Assembly (NCBI RefSeq): GCF_900108245.1
Contig: NZ_FNUY01000005.1
Coordinates: 186,001-250,000, forward strand
DNA length: 64,000 nucleotides
Origin: Allobosea lathyri
GTDB taxonomy: Bacteria; Pseudomonadota; Alphaproteobacteria; Rhizobiales; Beijerinckiaceae
Reading direction: 5' to 3'
Below, in pieces: positions 51,097-60,413 of the stretch. The first letter of the stretch is position 1. Each line of letters starts with the position of its first letter. The notes beneath the pieces were generated by a model. It was not told the origin of the DNA and searched no databases. It was given only the letters and a program-made list of their open reading frames with translations. A program made the position numbers and the translations under genes.

Positions 51097-51289
51097 CGGG
51101 CAGGCTCCGCATGTGCGCGTTTCAGTCCGCGCCGGATCGGGCTTCTAAAGGAAGCGATGCGCGACCGGAAGAGCGTCCGTCAAACGCGCAGGCTTGAAGA
51201 GGCATCAGGAGCAAAAATACAACCTATCCGTGCATATTCGGGCATGCGATACCTTGGAGGCCGAATGATTCGAGCGCGGGGATAGCAAA

Positions 51290-51472
51290 ATGTCGAGCTG
51301 CACTGATCAGAATGGAGACAAGTGGGAAATCTACGCGTCTGGGAGCGAGTGGCGCTGGCGCCGCACGGCCTCGAACGGGCGGATCGTGGGCGCTTCGACC
51401 GAAGGCTATGCCAGCCGCGCGAACTGCATAGCCAATGCACAGCGCAACGGCATGACCTGCAATCCCGCCTGA
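51290..51472 (+). CDS. DUF1508 (YegP-like) small protein
   Basis: A 60-residue protein. WEIYASGSEWRWRRTASNGR followed by EGYASRANCIANAQ is the single DUF1508 repeat found in YegP-like proteins, a small alpha/beta unit of unknown role. GGGGA precedes the ATG. It is the only plus-strand gene between argB and engB and converges on the DUF423 gene, 10 bases away. Confidence 0.7.
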   Translation: MSSCTDQNGDKWEIYASGSEWRWRRTASNGRIVGASTEGYASRANCIANAQRNGMTCNPA

Positions 51473-51482
51473 CGGCAACCGT

Positions 51483-51866
51483 TCAAGCCGCCCTTCTGTC
51501 GCCGCGCGGCGCGAACAGCGCCGACAGCGCCAGCACCAGCCAGCCTCCCAGCATCAGGAAGCCGCCGGCGGGGGCTGCGCCCTCGAACAGCTTTTCGCTG
51601 CCGAAACCGCGCCGGGCCAGGTCGGCTGCGAAAAGCGCGACGCCGAGGATCATCGCCGACAGCGCGACGCGCGCCACGACGTCCTGCAGTAGGCCGGTCC
51701 TTCGGGCGACGGTCGCGCCCAGAATGACCGGCGCGTGGAAGAGCAGCATCTGACCGGCGGTCTGGACATTCGTCGTGCCGGTGACATGAGCCGCTGCGGC
51801 CAGAAGCGCCACGCCGGCAAGGCCCATCAGGGCCGCGAGCGTCAAATGGATCCTCGCGGCGGTCAT
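51483..51866 (-). CDS. DUF423 membrane protein
   Basis: A 127-residue protein with four hydrophobic helices, beginning HLTLAALMGLAGVALLAAAA and containing GQMLLFHAP, the pattern of the DUF423 (YgdD-like) inner-membrane family. Its role is unknown. It lies downstream of engB in the same direction, 106 bases away. Confidence 0.78.
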   Translation of the reverse strand: MTAARIHLTLAALMGLAGVALLAAAAHVTGTTNVQTAGQMLLFHAPVILGATVARRTGLLQDVVARVALSAMILGVALFAADLARRGFGSEKLFEGAAPAGGFLMLGGWLVLALSALFAPRGDRRAA

Positions 51867-51972
51867 GTCTCGTCCCTTGCATCATGGGCCGGCCTTGCCG
51901 ACCATCTCGGGGAGGGAGAAGCAATGAAGCGCCGCAGCGGGTCAAGCCGGCTGCGGCATGGCCCGACGCGGT

Positions 51973-52638
51973 CTATTGACGCTCCGCCAGCACGCGCCCG
52001 ACGGCCGCGCGCAGTTCGGGAATGCCGAGGCCGGTCTCGCTCGATGTCAACAGCACTTCCGGGAATGCGGCCGGGCGGCGCTTGATCTCGTCATAGGTCG
52101 CCTCCAGCATGAACTGCTGGTCGGATTTCTTGATCGCATCGGCCTTGGTCAGCACGACCTGATAGGACACCGCCGCCTTGTCGAGCGTCTGCAGAACGGC
52201 GCCGTCGACATCCTTGATGCCGTGGCGGGCGTCGATCAGCACGTAGACGCGCATTAGGTTCGAGCGGCCGCGCAGATATTCGTGGATCAGATTGGTCCAG
52301 GACGCGACCTTGGCCCGGCCCACCGCCGCATAGCCATAGCCGGGCATGTCGACGATGGTGAGGCTGTCCTCCTCGCCGGTCTTCCGGAAGAAATTCAGCT
52401 GCTGGGTGCGGCCGGGCGTATGCGAGGTCCGCGCCAGCGCGTTGCGCCGGGTGATGCCGTTGATCAGGCTGGACTTGCCGACATTGGAACGCCCGGCAAA
52501 GGCGATCTCCTGGCCGACCATGGGCGGCAGGTCGTCGACATGGGTCGAGGCCCAGACGAAATCCCACGCCCCCTCGAAGAGCTTGCGGGCGGATTCGATC
52601 TCGTCCTCGGTGAAGGGCTTGGTCATGCTGCTGGTCAT
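51973..52638 (-). CDS. engB: Ribosome biogenesis GTPase EngB (YihA/YsxC)
   Basis: A 221-residue TRAFAC GTPase needed for large-subunit assembly. G1 is AGRSNVGKSSLINGI, G2 TPGRTQQLNFF, G3 DMPGYGYA, and G4 TKAD, all present. Two starts, 52638 and 52626, are possible. It normally follows yidC directly; here an acetyltransferase gene has been placed nine bases in front of it. Confidence 0.95.
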   Translation of the reverse strand: MTSSMTKPFTEDEIESARKLFEGAWDFVWASTHVDDLPPMVGQEIAFAGRSNVGKSSLINGITRRNALARTSHTPGRTQQLNFFRKTGEEDSLTIVDMPGYGYAAVGRAKVASWTNLIHEYLRGRSNLMRVYVLIDARHGIKDVDGAVLQTLDKAAVSYQVVLTKADAIKKSDQQFMLEATYDEIKRRPAAFPEVLLTSSETGLGIPELRAAVGRVLAERQ

Positions 52639-52647
52639 GGACCCTGC

Positions 52648-53280
52648 CTACACGGCTGCGCGCAATGCGTCGATGTCGGCGCTGGCGATGACGGCAATGT
52701 TGCGCGCGATTTTCCCGGCGTCCCAGTCCCACCAGCGGATTGTAAGCAGCTCGGCGACGATCTCCGGCGGAAACCGCGTCTTCACGATGCAGCCGGGATT
52801 GCCGACCACGACAGCATAGGGCGGCACGTCGCGCGCAACCTGCGCCCGCGTGCCGATGATCGCGCCATCGCCGATCGTGACGCCGGGCATGATCACCGCC
52901 TCGCGGCCGATCCAGACGTCGTTGCCGATAATGGTATCGCCGCGATGGCCGAGCGATCCCGGCGTTACGGCCGGCGCGTTCTCGACGCCGAACATCTGGA
53001 ACGGAAAGGTCGAAAAGCCACCCATCGGGTGGTTGGCGCCGTTCATGATGAACTGCGCGGCTTGGGCGATCGCGACGAATTTGCCGATGATCAGCCGATC
53101 GCCGATGAAATCGAAATGATAGCGCACGCAGCGCGCGACGAAATGCTCAGGCCCGCGCGAGTCGTCGTAATAGCTGTAATCGCCGACCTCGATCAGCGGA
53201 TTGTCGACGATCGCCTTCAGGAAGGCCGTACCCTTCCAGCCGGGGATCGGATGGCGGGTCAGGGGATCGGGAAGCGGCAC
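52648..53280 (-). CDS. CatB/Vat-like xenobiotic O-acetyltransferase
   Basis: A 210-residue left-handed beta-helix acetyltransferase. NGANHPMGGFSTFPF is the hallmark of the CatB/Vat group, and hexapeptide turns include IGNDVWIGREAVIMPG and IGDGAIIGTRA. Members acetylate chloramphenicol, streptogramins or unknown hydroxyl compounds; the housekeeping setting does not prove resistance. It lies between yidC and engB, which are usually adjacent in rhizobia. Confidence 0.85.
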   Translation of the reverse strand: MPLPDPLTRHPIPGWKGTAFLKAIVDNPLIEVGDYSYYDDSRGPEHFVARCVRYHFDFIGDRLIIGKFVAIAQAAQFIMNGANHPMGGFSTFPFQMFGVENAPAVTPGSLGHRGDTIIGNDVWIGREAVIMPGVTIGDGAIIGTRAQVARDVPPYAVVVGNPGCIVKTRFPPEIVAELLTIRWWDWDAGKIARNIAVIASADIDALRAAV

Positions 53281-53449
53281 GGGAACCTCCGGTCATCGCG
53301 CTCCGGGAAGCGCGAAGGAGCCCCGGAGTGCAGGCTGGCCGGGCGCAGGCCCGGTCGGCAATTCCGGCACCGCGGCCCGGATGACGGGCCCAGGCACCGT
53401 GGAGCACGTCGCCGCTCGCGACGTTCGCGCTCCCGTGTAGCGTGCGGGC
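53281..53449. other. Intergenic gap between yidC and the acetyltransferase gene
   Basis: The 169 bases contain GC-rich partial repeats, including a right end CCCGGATGACGGG that resembles family 1 palindromes and a degenerate left counterpart near 53290. No gene or clear terminator is visible. Confidence 0.35.
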
Positions 53450-55315
53450 TTACTTTTTGTTGGTGTTGGCGGGCTTGCCCGGAGCGGGGACCACCTCTGT
53501 CGTCGCGGGCTTCTTGCTGAACATGCCCTTGAGATTGTCGAACAGCTCGATCTTGACGCCATGCTTGCGCATGATGAAGCCCTGCTGGGTCACGGAGAGC
53601 AGGTTGTTCCAGCTCCAGTAGATCACCAGGCCAGCCGGGAACGAGCCGAGCAGGAAGGTGAAGAACACCGGCATCCAGGTGAACATCATCTTCTGCACCG
53701 GGTCCGGCGGCTCCGGGTTCATCTTCATCTGCACGAACATCGTGATGCCCATGATGATCGGCCAGATGCCGATATGCAGGAACGCGGTGAGGCCCAACGG
53801 CAGCCAGCCGAACACATTGGTCGGATCGGGCGCGGCAAGATCGTGGATCCAGCCGAAGAACGGCGCATGCCGCATCTCGATGGTGATGAACAGGATCTTG
53901 TAGAGCGCGAAGAAGACCGGGATCTGCACCAGCACCGGCCAGCAGCCGGCGAGCGGGTTGATCTTCTGGGTCTTGTACAGCTCCATCAAGGCCTGCTGCT
54001 GCTTCATCTTGTCGTCGGCATAGCGCTCGCGGATGGCAACCATCTCCGGCTGCACAGCCTTCATCTTCGCCATCGACGCGTATGACTTGCTGGCGAGCGG
54101 GAAGAATACGCCCTTCAGGAGCAGCGTGACGATCAGGATCGCGACACCGAAATTGCCGACATGCTTGTAGATCCAGTCGAGCAGGAAGAACATCGGCTTG
54201 GTGATGAAGTAGAACCAGCCCCAGTCGATCAGCAGGTCGAAGCGCTTGATCCCGAGATTGCGCTCGTAACCGTTGACGGCAGCGACTTCCTTGGCGCCGG
54301 CGAACAGCTTGGAGTTGCTCGCAACCGTCGCGCCGGGCGCGATGGTCACGGCCTCGGCCAGGAAGTCGGCCTGATAGGTGCGGGCGCTGCCGGTCTGGAC
54401 CGACGAGAAGCGGCCTTCATATTTGCGCGCCTGATCGGGAACGACCGAGGCAGCCCAGTACTTGTCGGTGATGCCGACGAAGCCGCCGAGCGCGTCCTTC
54501 CAGACCCGACCATTCGTGCCGGGCGACAGCAGCGGCTCCTTGTCGACATGGTCATAGGTGAATTCCTGCAGGCCATGATCGCCGAGATAGCCAATCAGGC
54601 CTTCATGCAGCACGTAGTAGCCGAGCGTGGTCGGCCGGCCGTGGCGCACCACCTGGCCATAGGGGAAAAGCGAAACGGGCGCGCCGCCCTTGTTCTCGAC
54701 CTCGTCGCGGATCGTGAACATGGCGTTGTCGTCGACCGAGATGGCCCGCTTGAACAGCAGGCCCTGGCCATTGTCCCAGCTCAGCGTCAGCGGCGTCCCG
54801 GCGCGCAGCACCTGGGCATCGGCGCTCCAGACCGTCGTCGCATTCGGCAGCGGCACATTCGTGCCGGGCGCGGCGACCCAGCCGAAATCGGAATAATAGG
54901 CGTTGGGGCCGCCCAGCGGCGAGAGCAGCACGATGATCGGGCTGTTGGGGTCGACAGTCTCGCGATAGGCCTTGAGCGAGACGTCGTCGACGCGCGCGCC
55001 GGTTAGCGAGATCGAACCGGCGATCTTGGGGGTGTCGATCTTGATGCGCGGGCTGCGGGCGAGCGCCTGCTCGCGGGTCTCGACAGCCGGCGTTGCCGGC
55101 AGGGCTGCAGGCAGGACAGCGCCGGGCTGGCCGGGAACGGAGGGCGAGCCGGCGGGCGTCGACTGGCCCTGCGCCTGCTGCGTCTGCTGCGTCTGCTGCG
55201 CGACCTGCTTCTGCTTGTCCATCTGCGGCACGGCGTAGAAGAACTGCCAGCCGAGCAGCACGACCACGGAGAGCGTGATCGCGAGAAGCAGATTGCGGTT
55301 GTCTTCTTTCATCAT
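53450..55315 (-). CDS. yidC: Membrane protein insertase YidC
   Basis: YidC, 621 residues, inserts and folds inner-membrane proteins alone or with Sec. It has the N-terminal anchor [20 protein letters not shown], a Gln/Pro-rich linker, the large periplasmic P1 domain, and the C-terminal five-helix core with [18 protein letters not shown] and [20 protein letters not shown]. Two ATGs (55315, 55312) are adjacent. It follows rnpA by 34 bases in the rpmH-rnpA-yidC order. Confidence 0.96.
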   Translation of the reverse strand: MMKEDNRNLLLAITLSVVVLLGWQFFYAVPQMDKQKQVAQQTQQTQQAQGQSTPAGSPSVPGQPGAVLPAALPATPAVETREQALARSPRIKIDTPKIAGSISLTGARVDDVSLKAYRETVDPNSPIIVLLSPLGGPNAYYSDFGWVAAPGTNVPLPNATTVWSADAQVLRAGTPLTLSWDNGQGLLFKRAISVDDNAMFTIRDEVENKGGAPVSLFPYGQVVRHGRPTTLGYYVLHEGLIGYLGDHGLQEFTYDHVDKEPLLSPGTNGRVWKDALGGFVGITDKYWAASVVPDQARKYEGRFSSVQTGSARTYQADFLAEAVTIAPGATVASNSKLFAGAKEVAAVNGYERNLGIKRFDLLIDWGWFYFITKPMFFLLDWIYKHVGNFGVAILIVTLLLKGVFFPLASKSYASMAKMKAVQPEMVAIRERYADDKMKQQQALMELYKTQKINPLAGCWPVLVQIPVFFALYKILFITIEMRHAPFFGWIHDLAAPDPTNVFGWLPLGLTAFLHIGIWPIIMGITMFVQMKMNPEPPDPVQKMMFTWMPVFFTFLLGSFPAGLVIYWSWNNLLSVTQQGFIMRKHGVKIELFDNLKGMFSKKPATTEVVPAPGKPANTNKK

Positions 55316-55349
55316 GATCGGAAACAGATCTCGCTGACGCCCGTCGGGC

Positions 55350-55817
55350 TTAAGGTTTTGAAGGCGCGCTGCGGATGTCCGGCGAGCGGCGCTTATCGGG
55401 GGAAGAAGATTTGCCGCCGGGAGAAGATTTGCTGGCCGCGAAAGACCTGCGGCCGGGCCGCGCCGGGCGGGCGCGATCGAGCGCCACCGACAGATCGGCG
55501 ATGAGCAGCTGGAAATCGGCAGCAAGCGTCTCGGGGCGCGCGACGATTACCACGTCGCAGGGGCGGCCGGCCTGCTCGGCCAGGGCAATACCGGCAGCCG
55601 CACGCAGGCGTCGGCGTATGCGGTTGCGCTTGACGGCATTGCCGACCTTGCGCGACGCGGTCAGGCCAACGCGCAGGCCGTCGTGCCCGCCCTCGTCGAC
55701 GGTATCGCGCGGCTGCGTATCGAGAACCTGCACGGTGAATGCAGACGAACGAAAACGGCGGCCGTGTTCGGCCGCCGCCAGAAACTCTTTGCGTTGCGTC
55801 AGACGGGCGAGGCGCAT
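55350..55817 (-). CDS. rnpA: Ribonuclease P protein component
   Basis: RnpA binds the catalytic RNA of RNase P and helps cut tRNA 5' leaders. The RNA-binding signature [16 protein letters not shown] is clear, and [17 protein letters not shown] is a typical N-terminus. It has 155 residues, longer than the usual 120-130 because of a basic Ser/Lys-rich tail. The ATG at 55817 is chosen because upstream in-frame codons overlap the rpmH gene. Confidence 0.92.
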   Translation of the reverse strand: MRLARLTQRKEFLAAAEHGRRFRSSAFTVQVLDTQPRDTVDEGGHDGLRVGLTASRKVGNAVKRNRIRRRLRAAAGIALAEQAGRPCDVVIVARPETLAADFQLLIADLSVALDRARPARPGRRSFAASKSSPGGKSSSPDKRRSPDIRSAPSKP

Positions 55818-55869
55818 GGCGATTGGCCAGTCTTCCGAAAAAGGCGCGCGAACCTCACGCGCCTGCAGC

Positions 55870-56004
55870 TCAGGCCGACAGGCGCTTGCGGCCATGCGCC
55901 CGACGGGCGGCGATGACCTTCTGGCCACCCTTGGTCGCCATACGAGCGCGGTAGCCGTGGCGGCGCTTGCGAACCAGCTTGCTGGGTTGATAGGTTCTCT
56001 TCAC
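55870..56004 (-). CDS. rpmH: 50S ribosomal protein L34
   Basis: A 44-codon gene encoding a very basic protein that begins [20 protein letters not shown] and ends [11 protein letters not shown], an unmistakable L34. It starts with GTG at 56004, preceded by GGAG, and ends with TGA at 55870. It heads rpmH-rnpA-yidC. Confidence 0.96.
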   Translation of the reverse strand: MKRTYQPSKLVRKRRHGYRARMATKGGQKVIAARRAHGRKRLSA

Positions 56005-56122
56005 GATCCGTCTCCGGGGCCTTGGTCAGCGTGGCGGCAACGGCCTTCCGAGGAAAGCGTGGCCAGCCGAGCCTGTCATGCAAAAGGTTCTGCGCAGCCC
56101 GAGGTGCTGCGCAAGTGGCGGG

Positions 56123-56151
56123 CTTATGACGGATGGATCCGTCCAAGTCAA
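56123..56151 (-). promoter_or_regulatory. Candidate rpmH promoter
   Basis: On the minus strand TTGACT (56151-56146), 17 bases, then CATAAG (56128-56123). The spacer contains the inverted repeat GACGGAT/ATCCGTC at 56128-56143. A start near 56116 would give a leader of about 110 bases. Confidence 0.45.
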
Positions 56152-56174
56152 TGCCGAAGGTGCGGGCTCAGTCG

Positions 56175-56903
56175 CTATCGCATCAGTTGCGAAACAAGGA
56201 ACTGCGCCGCGGCCTGCTGAGCGGAAGCAGCCTGCGCCGAGCCCGGGCGGATGAAGAAATCATGGGCCGCGCCAGTATGCATATCGAGCCGAACCGCTCC
56301 ACCTCGCGCTGCCACGGCCTGTTCAAAGGCGCGCGCCGTTGCGGGCGGAAAGACGCGATCGTCGCGCCCCCAGACGAGGAGCAGCGGAGGGAGTCTGGCG
56401 GAGGTCGCACCCACGCCTCCGTCGACAAGGACAAGGGCGCCGGGCGGATCGTCGCCCTGCGCGCTCGCTGCAGCGACATTGGCGCCGAGCGAGATGCCGA
56501 GCAGACCGACCGGGCGATCAGCACGCAAATAGGCCGCCACGGCGCGAACCGACGCGATCCAGCGGGGCATTTGCGCAGCTGAATAGCGTTTGCGGCTCGC
56601 CGCATCTTCGGCTTCTTCCAGAACCTGGAGATCGGCCGCCGAGAGGAAGTGGACGAGAAACACATCGAGCCCGGCCGTCACGAACCGGCTAGCGATCTCG
56701 TCATAAGCGGGCGAGGCCAAACCCTTGCTGCCGCTCAAGACGATGATCGCGGGCCGGGCTGTCGGCCGCTGCACGTCCGGCATCTCGACCCGAACCGGGC
56801 CATACGCCGCTGCAATCGTCATTATTCGGCGTGGCCGTTCATCAGCCACCAGAGGCAGCGCGAAAGCGAATAGCAGCAAGGGCAGGATCAGGAGCGACTT
56901 CAC
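56175..56903 (-). CDS. Exported alpha/beta hydrolase (dienelactone-hydrolase-like)
   Basis: A 242-residue protein from a GTG at 56903. The N-terminus KSLLILPLLLFAFALPLVA is a signal peptide. IIVLSGSKGLASPAY, then the nucleophile elbow LLGISLGANVAA with Ser, then WGRDDRVFPP (Asp) and GAAHDFF (His) give a full catalytic triad. The overall layout resembles dienelactone-hydrolase-type esterases. The substrate is unknown. The frame extends upstream through the region antisense to the SRP RNA, which is why I use the short start. Confidence 0.75.
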   Translation of the reverse strand: MKSLLILPLLLFAFALPLVADERPRRIMTIAAAYGPVRVEMPDVQRPTARPAIIVLSGSKGLASPAYDEIASRFVTAGLDVFLVHFLSAADLQVLEEAEDAASRKRYSAAQMPRWIASVRAVAAYLRADRPVGLLGISLGANVAAASAQGDDPPGALVLVDGGVGATSARLPPLLLVWGRDDRVFPPATARAFEQAVAARGGAVRLDMHTGAAHDFFIRPGSAQAASAQQAAAQFLVSQLMR

Positions 56904-57034
56904 GGCAGCAGGCCTCAAAACGCGAAATGCGGGTTCGAATGCGATCCATGGTCGCACCGCCGGTGATAGCGACATTGGCGACGCACCCCTATCCCGACGA
57001 CCTGCGATGTTTCGTTTCGGCAATGGGAGCCCGC

Positions 57035-57063
57035 TTGCACTCGGGCGCGACATCCACGATATA
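57035..57063 (+). promoter_or_regulatory. Promoter of the SRP RNA gene
   Basis: TTGCAC (57035-57040), 17 bases, GATATA (57058-57063). The implied start falls at the G-rich beginning of the RNA near 57070. Confidence 0.5.
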
Positions 57064-57067
57064 GCGC

Positions 57068-57166
57068 CCGGGAGGTTGGCGAGGGACGTCTCACTCGCCA
57101 ACCGGGTCAGGTCCGGAAGGAAGCAGCCCTAACGAGACCGAACGGGTCTTCGTCCAGCCTCCCACC
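57068..57166 (+). ncRNA. ffs: Signal recognition particle RNA, small bacterial type (4.5S)
   Basis: The ends GGGAGGTTGG and CCAGCCTCCC pair to close the molecule. The central segment GGTCAGGTCCGGAAGGAAGC with AGCAGCCC carries the conserved GGAA tetraloop and internal loop that bind Ffh. TTTT follows at 57167. The ffs-dnaX-ybaB-recR order seen here is common. Confidence 0.93.
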
Positions 57167-57365
57167 TTTTGCTTTCACGGCGAAGGTCCAGCGCATCTGC
57201 TCCGCGTTCCCGGTGAGCCGTTTCCTCGAAGCGGCATCGTACGGGATGCTTCGGGAACGCGTCACGCCCGCAGGCGAGCTCGCGCCGCGTATGGGAAGCG
57301 CCGCATAGGGGCACCTTCCGGCAAGAGCATTGACCACCGCCTTCCGATTGGCGAAACCAGTCCCC

Positions 57366-59222
57366 ATGACCGACGAGATCGACGCCGCTTCCGCAGATGA
57401 CGAACCGGGCTTTGCCGGCTTCGACCCGGCTCCCCCGCCGGCCGCGGCAGCGCCGACGCCCTATCGCGTGCTCGCGCGGAAATACCGGCCGGCCCATTTC
57501 GGCGACCTGATCGGCCAGGACGCGATGGTGCGGACCCTGACCAACGCCTTCGCGGCCGGCCGCATCCCGCAGGCCTGGATGCTGACCGGCGTGCGCGGCG
57601 TCGGCAAGACGACGACGGCCCGCATTCTGGCGCGCGCACTGAACTTCCAGACGGAGGATGGCGGCGGCGCGCCGACGACCGATCTCGTGCGCTTCGGCGT
57701 GCACTGCAAGGAGATCATCGAGGGCCGCCATATCGACGTGATGGAGATCGACGCCGCCTCCAACAACGGCGTCGACAATGTCCGCCAGATCAACGACGCG
57801 GTGCGCTATGCGCCGGTGTCGGCGCGCTACAAGGTCTATATCATCGACGAGGTGCACATGCTCTCGGCCGGTGCCTTCAACGCCTTCCTGAAGACGCTCG
57901 AAGAGCCGCCGCCGCATGCGCGCTTCATTTTCGCGACGACGGAAATCCGCAAGGTGCCGGTGACGGTTCTGTCGCGCTGCCAGCGTTTCGACCTGCGCCG
58001 CGTCGATTCCAGCCTGCTCGTGGGCCATCTCGGCTCGATCTGCACGACGGAGAGTGTCGAGGCCGAGGAAGAGGCGCTCGCCGCCATCGCCCGGGCCGCA
58101 GAGGGCTCGGTGCGCGATTCGCTTTCGATCCTCGACCAGGCCATCGCCCACGCGGCCGGCAAGATAACGCTCGACGATGTCCGGTCCATGTTGGGGCTCG
58201 CCGACCGCGCTCGCGTCATCGACCTGTTCGAAGCGCTGATGAAGGGCGATATCGCGGCTGCGCTCGGCGAACTCAGGGCGCAATACGACGCCGGCGCCGA
58301 CCCTGTGGTGGTGCTGACCGACCTCGCCGAATTCACCCATCTGGTGACGCGCCTGAAGCTCGTGCCCGATGCGCTCAAGGACAACAGCCTCAACCAGGCA
58401 GAGCGCGTGCGCGGCGGCGATTTCGCGCAGCGCCTTTCGGTGCGGGTGCTTGCCCGCGCCTGGCAGATGCTGCTGCGCGGCATCGCCGAGGTGAAGCAGG
58501 CCGACCGGCCGGTCATGGCGGCCGAGATGGTGCTGGTACGTCTCGCCCATGCCGCCGATCTGCCGACGCCCGACGAGGCGCTGAAGATGCTGCGCGACGG
58601 CTCCGGCACGGTTTCGTCGGGCAATGGTGCGCCCGCGCCGCGCCCGCCCTCAGGCGGCGGCAATACCGCGCTCGCGGCGCGCCCGATCCTGGCCAGCGCC
58701 AATCCGATGCCAATTCCGGCGCCCGCGCCGCGCGCCGTGGCCCAGCCGCTGGTTCAGGTGGCCTCGCTGGAGGATGTCGTGGCGCTTGCCTCGCAGCATC
58801 GCGACATCACGCTGAAACTGGCGCTGGAGCGCGATGTCCGCCCCGTACGCTTCGAGCAGGGGCGCATCGAATTCGCGCTGGCCGAGGGCAGTTCGCGCAC
58901 CGTCGCGACCGACCTCTCTCGCCGTCTGAAAGAGTGGACCGGCCTGACCTGGATGGTTGCCGTGGTCAATGCCGAGGGCGGCGCGACGCTCCGCGAACAG
59001 GCAGAGGCCGAGAGGGAGCGGCGCGAAAGCGACGCCGCCTCCCATCCCGCCGTGATGGCGGTGCTGGAAAAATTCCCCGGCGCGCGCATCGTCAGCGTGC
59101 GCGATCCGCGTGCGGCCGAAGCACAGGCTCCCGCGGCCTCTGCGCCCGAGGATGAATATATGAACGATGGCGAGCCGCTCTTCGACGACAGCGAGCCGGA
59201 TTTCGACGGCATCGATTTCTGA
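57366..59222 (+). CDS. dnaX: DNA polymerase III subunit gamma/tau
   Basis: DnaX is the AAA+ clamp-loader motor. The 618-residue protein has the P-loop GVRGVGKTTTARILA, Walker B IIDEVHML, sensor motifs FIFATTEIRKVPVTVLSRCQ and EGSVRDSLSILDQA, then an Ala/Pro-rich linker and a C-terminal tau domain. The zinc-binding loop is degenerate: only one cysteine (GVHCKEII) of the usual four remains. I start at ATG 57366. No slippery-site frameshift signal is evident, so a separate gamma form is not predicted. Confidence 0.95.
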   Translation: MTDEIDAASADDEPGFAGFDPAPPPAAAAPTPYRVLARKYRPAHFGDLIGQDAMVRTLTNAFAAGRIPQAWMLTGVRGVGKTTTARILARALNFQTEDGGGAPTTDLVRFGVHCKEIIEGRHIDVMEIDAASNNGVDNVRQINDAVRYAPVSARYKVYIIDEVHMLSAGAFNAFLKTLEEPPPHARFIFATTEIRKVPVTVLSRCQRFDLRRVDSSLLVGHLGSICTTESVEAEEEALAAIARAAEGSVRDSLSILDQAIAHAAGKITLDDVRSMLGLADRARVIDLFEALMKGDIAAALGELRAQYDAGADPVVVLTDLAEFTHLVTRLKLVPDALKDNSLNQAERVRGGDFAQRLSVRVLARAWQMLLRGIAEVKQADRPVMAAEMVLVRLAHAADLPTPDEALKMLRDGSGTVSSGNGAPAPRPPSGGGNTALAARPILASANPMPIPAPAPRAVAQPLVQVASLEDVVALASQHRDITLKLALERDVRPVRFEQGRIEFALAEGSSRTVATDLSRRLKEWTGLTWMVAVVNAEGGATLREQAEAERERRESDAASHPAVMAVLEKFPGARIVSVRDPRAAEAQAPAASAPEDEYMNDGEPLFDDSEPDFDGIDF

Positions 59223-59303
59223 GGGCTGACGCGCCCCGCATCGGCGGGCTGCAAGGCCGATCCTGCAAGACCAGACTGCAACACCAAACCTGGGAGACAG
59301 TTC

Positions 59304-59624
59304 ATGCGCGACATGATGGGCCTGATGAAGCAGGCGCAGGAAATGCAGCAGAAGATGGCTAATGTTCAGGCCGAGCTCGACATGATCGAGGTCGAGGGCG
59401 CAGCCGGCGGCGGCATGGTCACGGTGACGATGACGGCCAAGGGCGCGCTCAAGGCGGTCAGGATCGACCCGGCCCTGATGGTCGCCGACGAGCGCGAAAT
59501 CCTCGAGGACCTGATCGTCGCCGCCAGCACCGACGCCCGAAATCGCGCCGAACGCGTGATGCAGGAGCGCATGGCCGAGATTACCAAGGGCCTGCCGATC
59601 CCGCCGGGCATGAAGCTGTTTTGA
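59304..59624 (+). CDS. YbaB/EbfC nucleoid-associated protein
   Basis: A 106-residue DNA-binding dimer of the YbaB/EbfC family. The start MMGLMKQAQEMQQKMANVQ and the core VTVTMTAKGALKAVRIDP are diagnostic. It binds DNA in the cytoplasm; its usual partnership with dnaX and recR is preserved, 81 bases after dnaX. Confidence 0.95.
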   Translation: MRDMMGLMKQAQEMQQKMANVQAELDMIEVEGAAGGGMVTVTMTAKGALKAVRIDPALMVADEREILEDLIVAASTDARNRAERVMQERMAEITKGLPIPPGMKLF

Positions 59625-59642
59625 CGCTTCGATCATCCTCGA

Positions 59643-59743
59643 CGTCATCCCGGACGGAGCGAAGCGGAGATTCGGGATCCATCGATGGGCGCAGGCGCTC
59701 TAGGATGGATTCCGGCTCTGCCCTGCGCTTGCCCGGGATGACG
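59643..59743. repeat. Intergenic palindromic repeat, family 1
   Basis: Arms CGTCATCCCGG (59643-59653) and CCGGGATGACG (59733-59743) enclose an inner GGGATCCATCGATGGG / GGATGGATTCC pair. It occupies most of the gap between ybaB and recR. Confidence 0.75.
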
Positions 59744-59780
59744 GCGCGGGTTTGATCGAGCGATCGCGAAAGTCCTTCCC

Positions 59781-60386
59781 ATGTCCCGCGCCATCGCCGG
59801 CCCCGAGATCGAACGGCTGATCCAGCTCCTGGCCAAGCTGCCGGGGCTAGGGCCTCGTTCGGCAAGGCGCGCGGCCCTGCATCTCGTCAAGAAGCGCGAG
59901 CAGCTGCTGGGCCCGCTCAGCGAGGCCATGGCGGTCGCACGCGAGCGCATCGTCGTCTGTTCGAGCTGCGGCAATATCGACACCAGCGACCCCTGCTCGC
60001 TCTGCCGCGACCCGCGACGCGATGACGCGCTGATCGTCGTCGTCGCCGATATCGCCGATCTCTGGGCGCTGGAGCGTTCGGGCGCGGTCTCGGGCCGCTA
60101 CCATGTCCTGGGTGGCGTGTTGTCGGCGCTCGACGGCATCCGGCCCGAGCATCTCTCGCTCGACGCGCTTGTGACGCGTGCCTCCGAGCCTGCGGTCAGG
60201 GAGGTCATCCTGGCGCTCAACGCGACCGTCGACGGCCAGACTACAGCGCATTTCATCACCGACGTGCTGGCGCATCTACCGCTGAAGGTGACCAAGCTTG
60301 CCCATGGCGTGCCGGTCGGTGGTGAGCTCGACTATCTCGACGACGGCACGCTCGCCGCGGCTATCCGGCAGCGGACGGGCTTCTGA
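59781..60386 (+). CDS. recR: Recombination mediator RecR
   Basis: RecR, 201 residues, loads RecA onto gaps with RecF and RecO. It shows the helix-hairpin-helix [19 protein letters not shown], a zinc finger [16 protein letters not shown], and the Toprim core [20 protein letters not shown]. The ATG at 59781 fits family length. Confidence 0.96.
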   Translation: MSRAIAGPEIERLIQLLAKLPGLGPRSARRAALHLVKKREQLLGPLSEAMAVARERIVVCSSCGNIDTSDPCSLCRDPRRDDALIVVVADIADLWALERSGAVSGRYHVLGGVLSALDGIRPEHLSLDALVTRASEPAVREVILALNATVDGQTTAHFITDVLAHLPLKVTKLAHGVPVGGELDYLDDGTLAAAIRQRTGF

Positions 60387-60413
60387 CGCGCCGGAGCCTT
60401 GGTCTGTAGCGCC

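Noticed and set aside
51157-51285. 42-codon basic frame before the DUF1508 gene
   Set aside because: A purine-rich site precedes the ATG, but the peptide is very Arg-rich with no recognisable pattern and could be chance.
57366-59222. Programmed frameshift in dnaX
   Set aside because: No A-rich slippery heptamer followed by a hairpin was seen.
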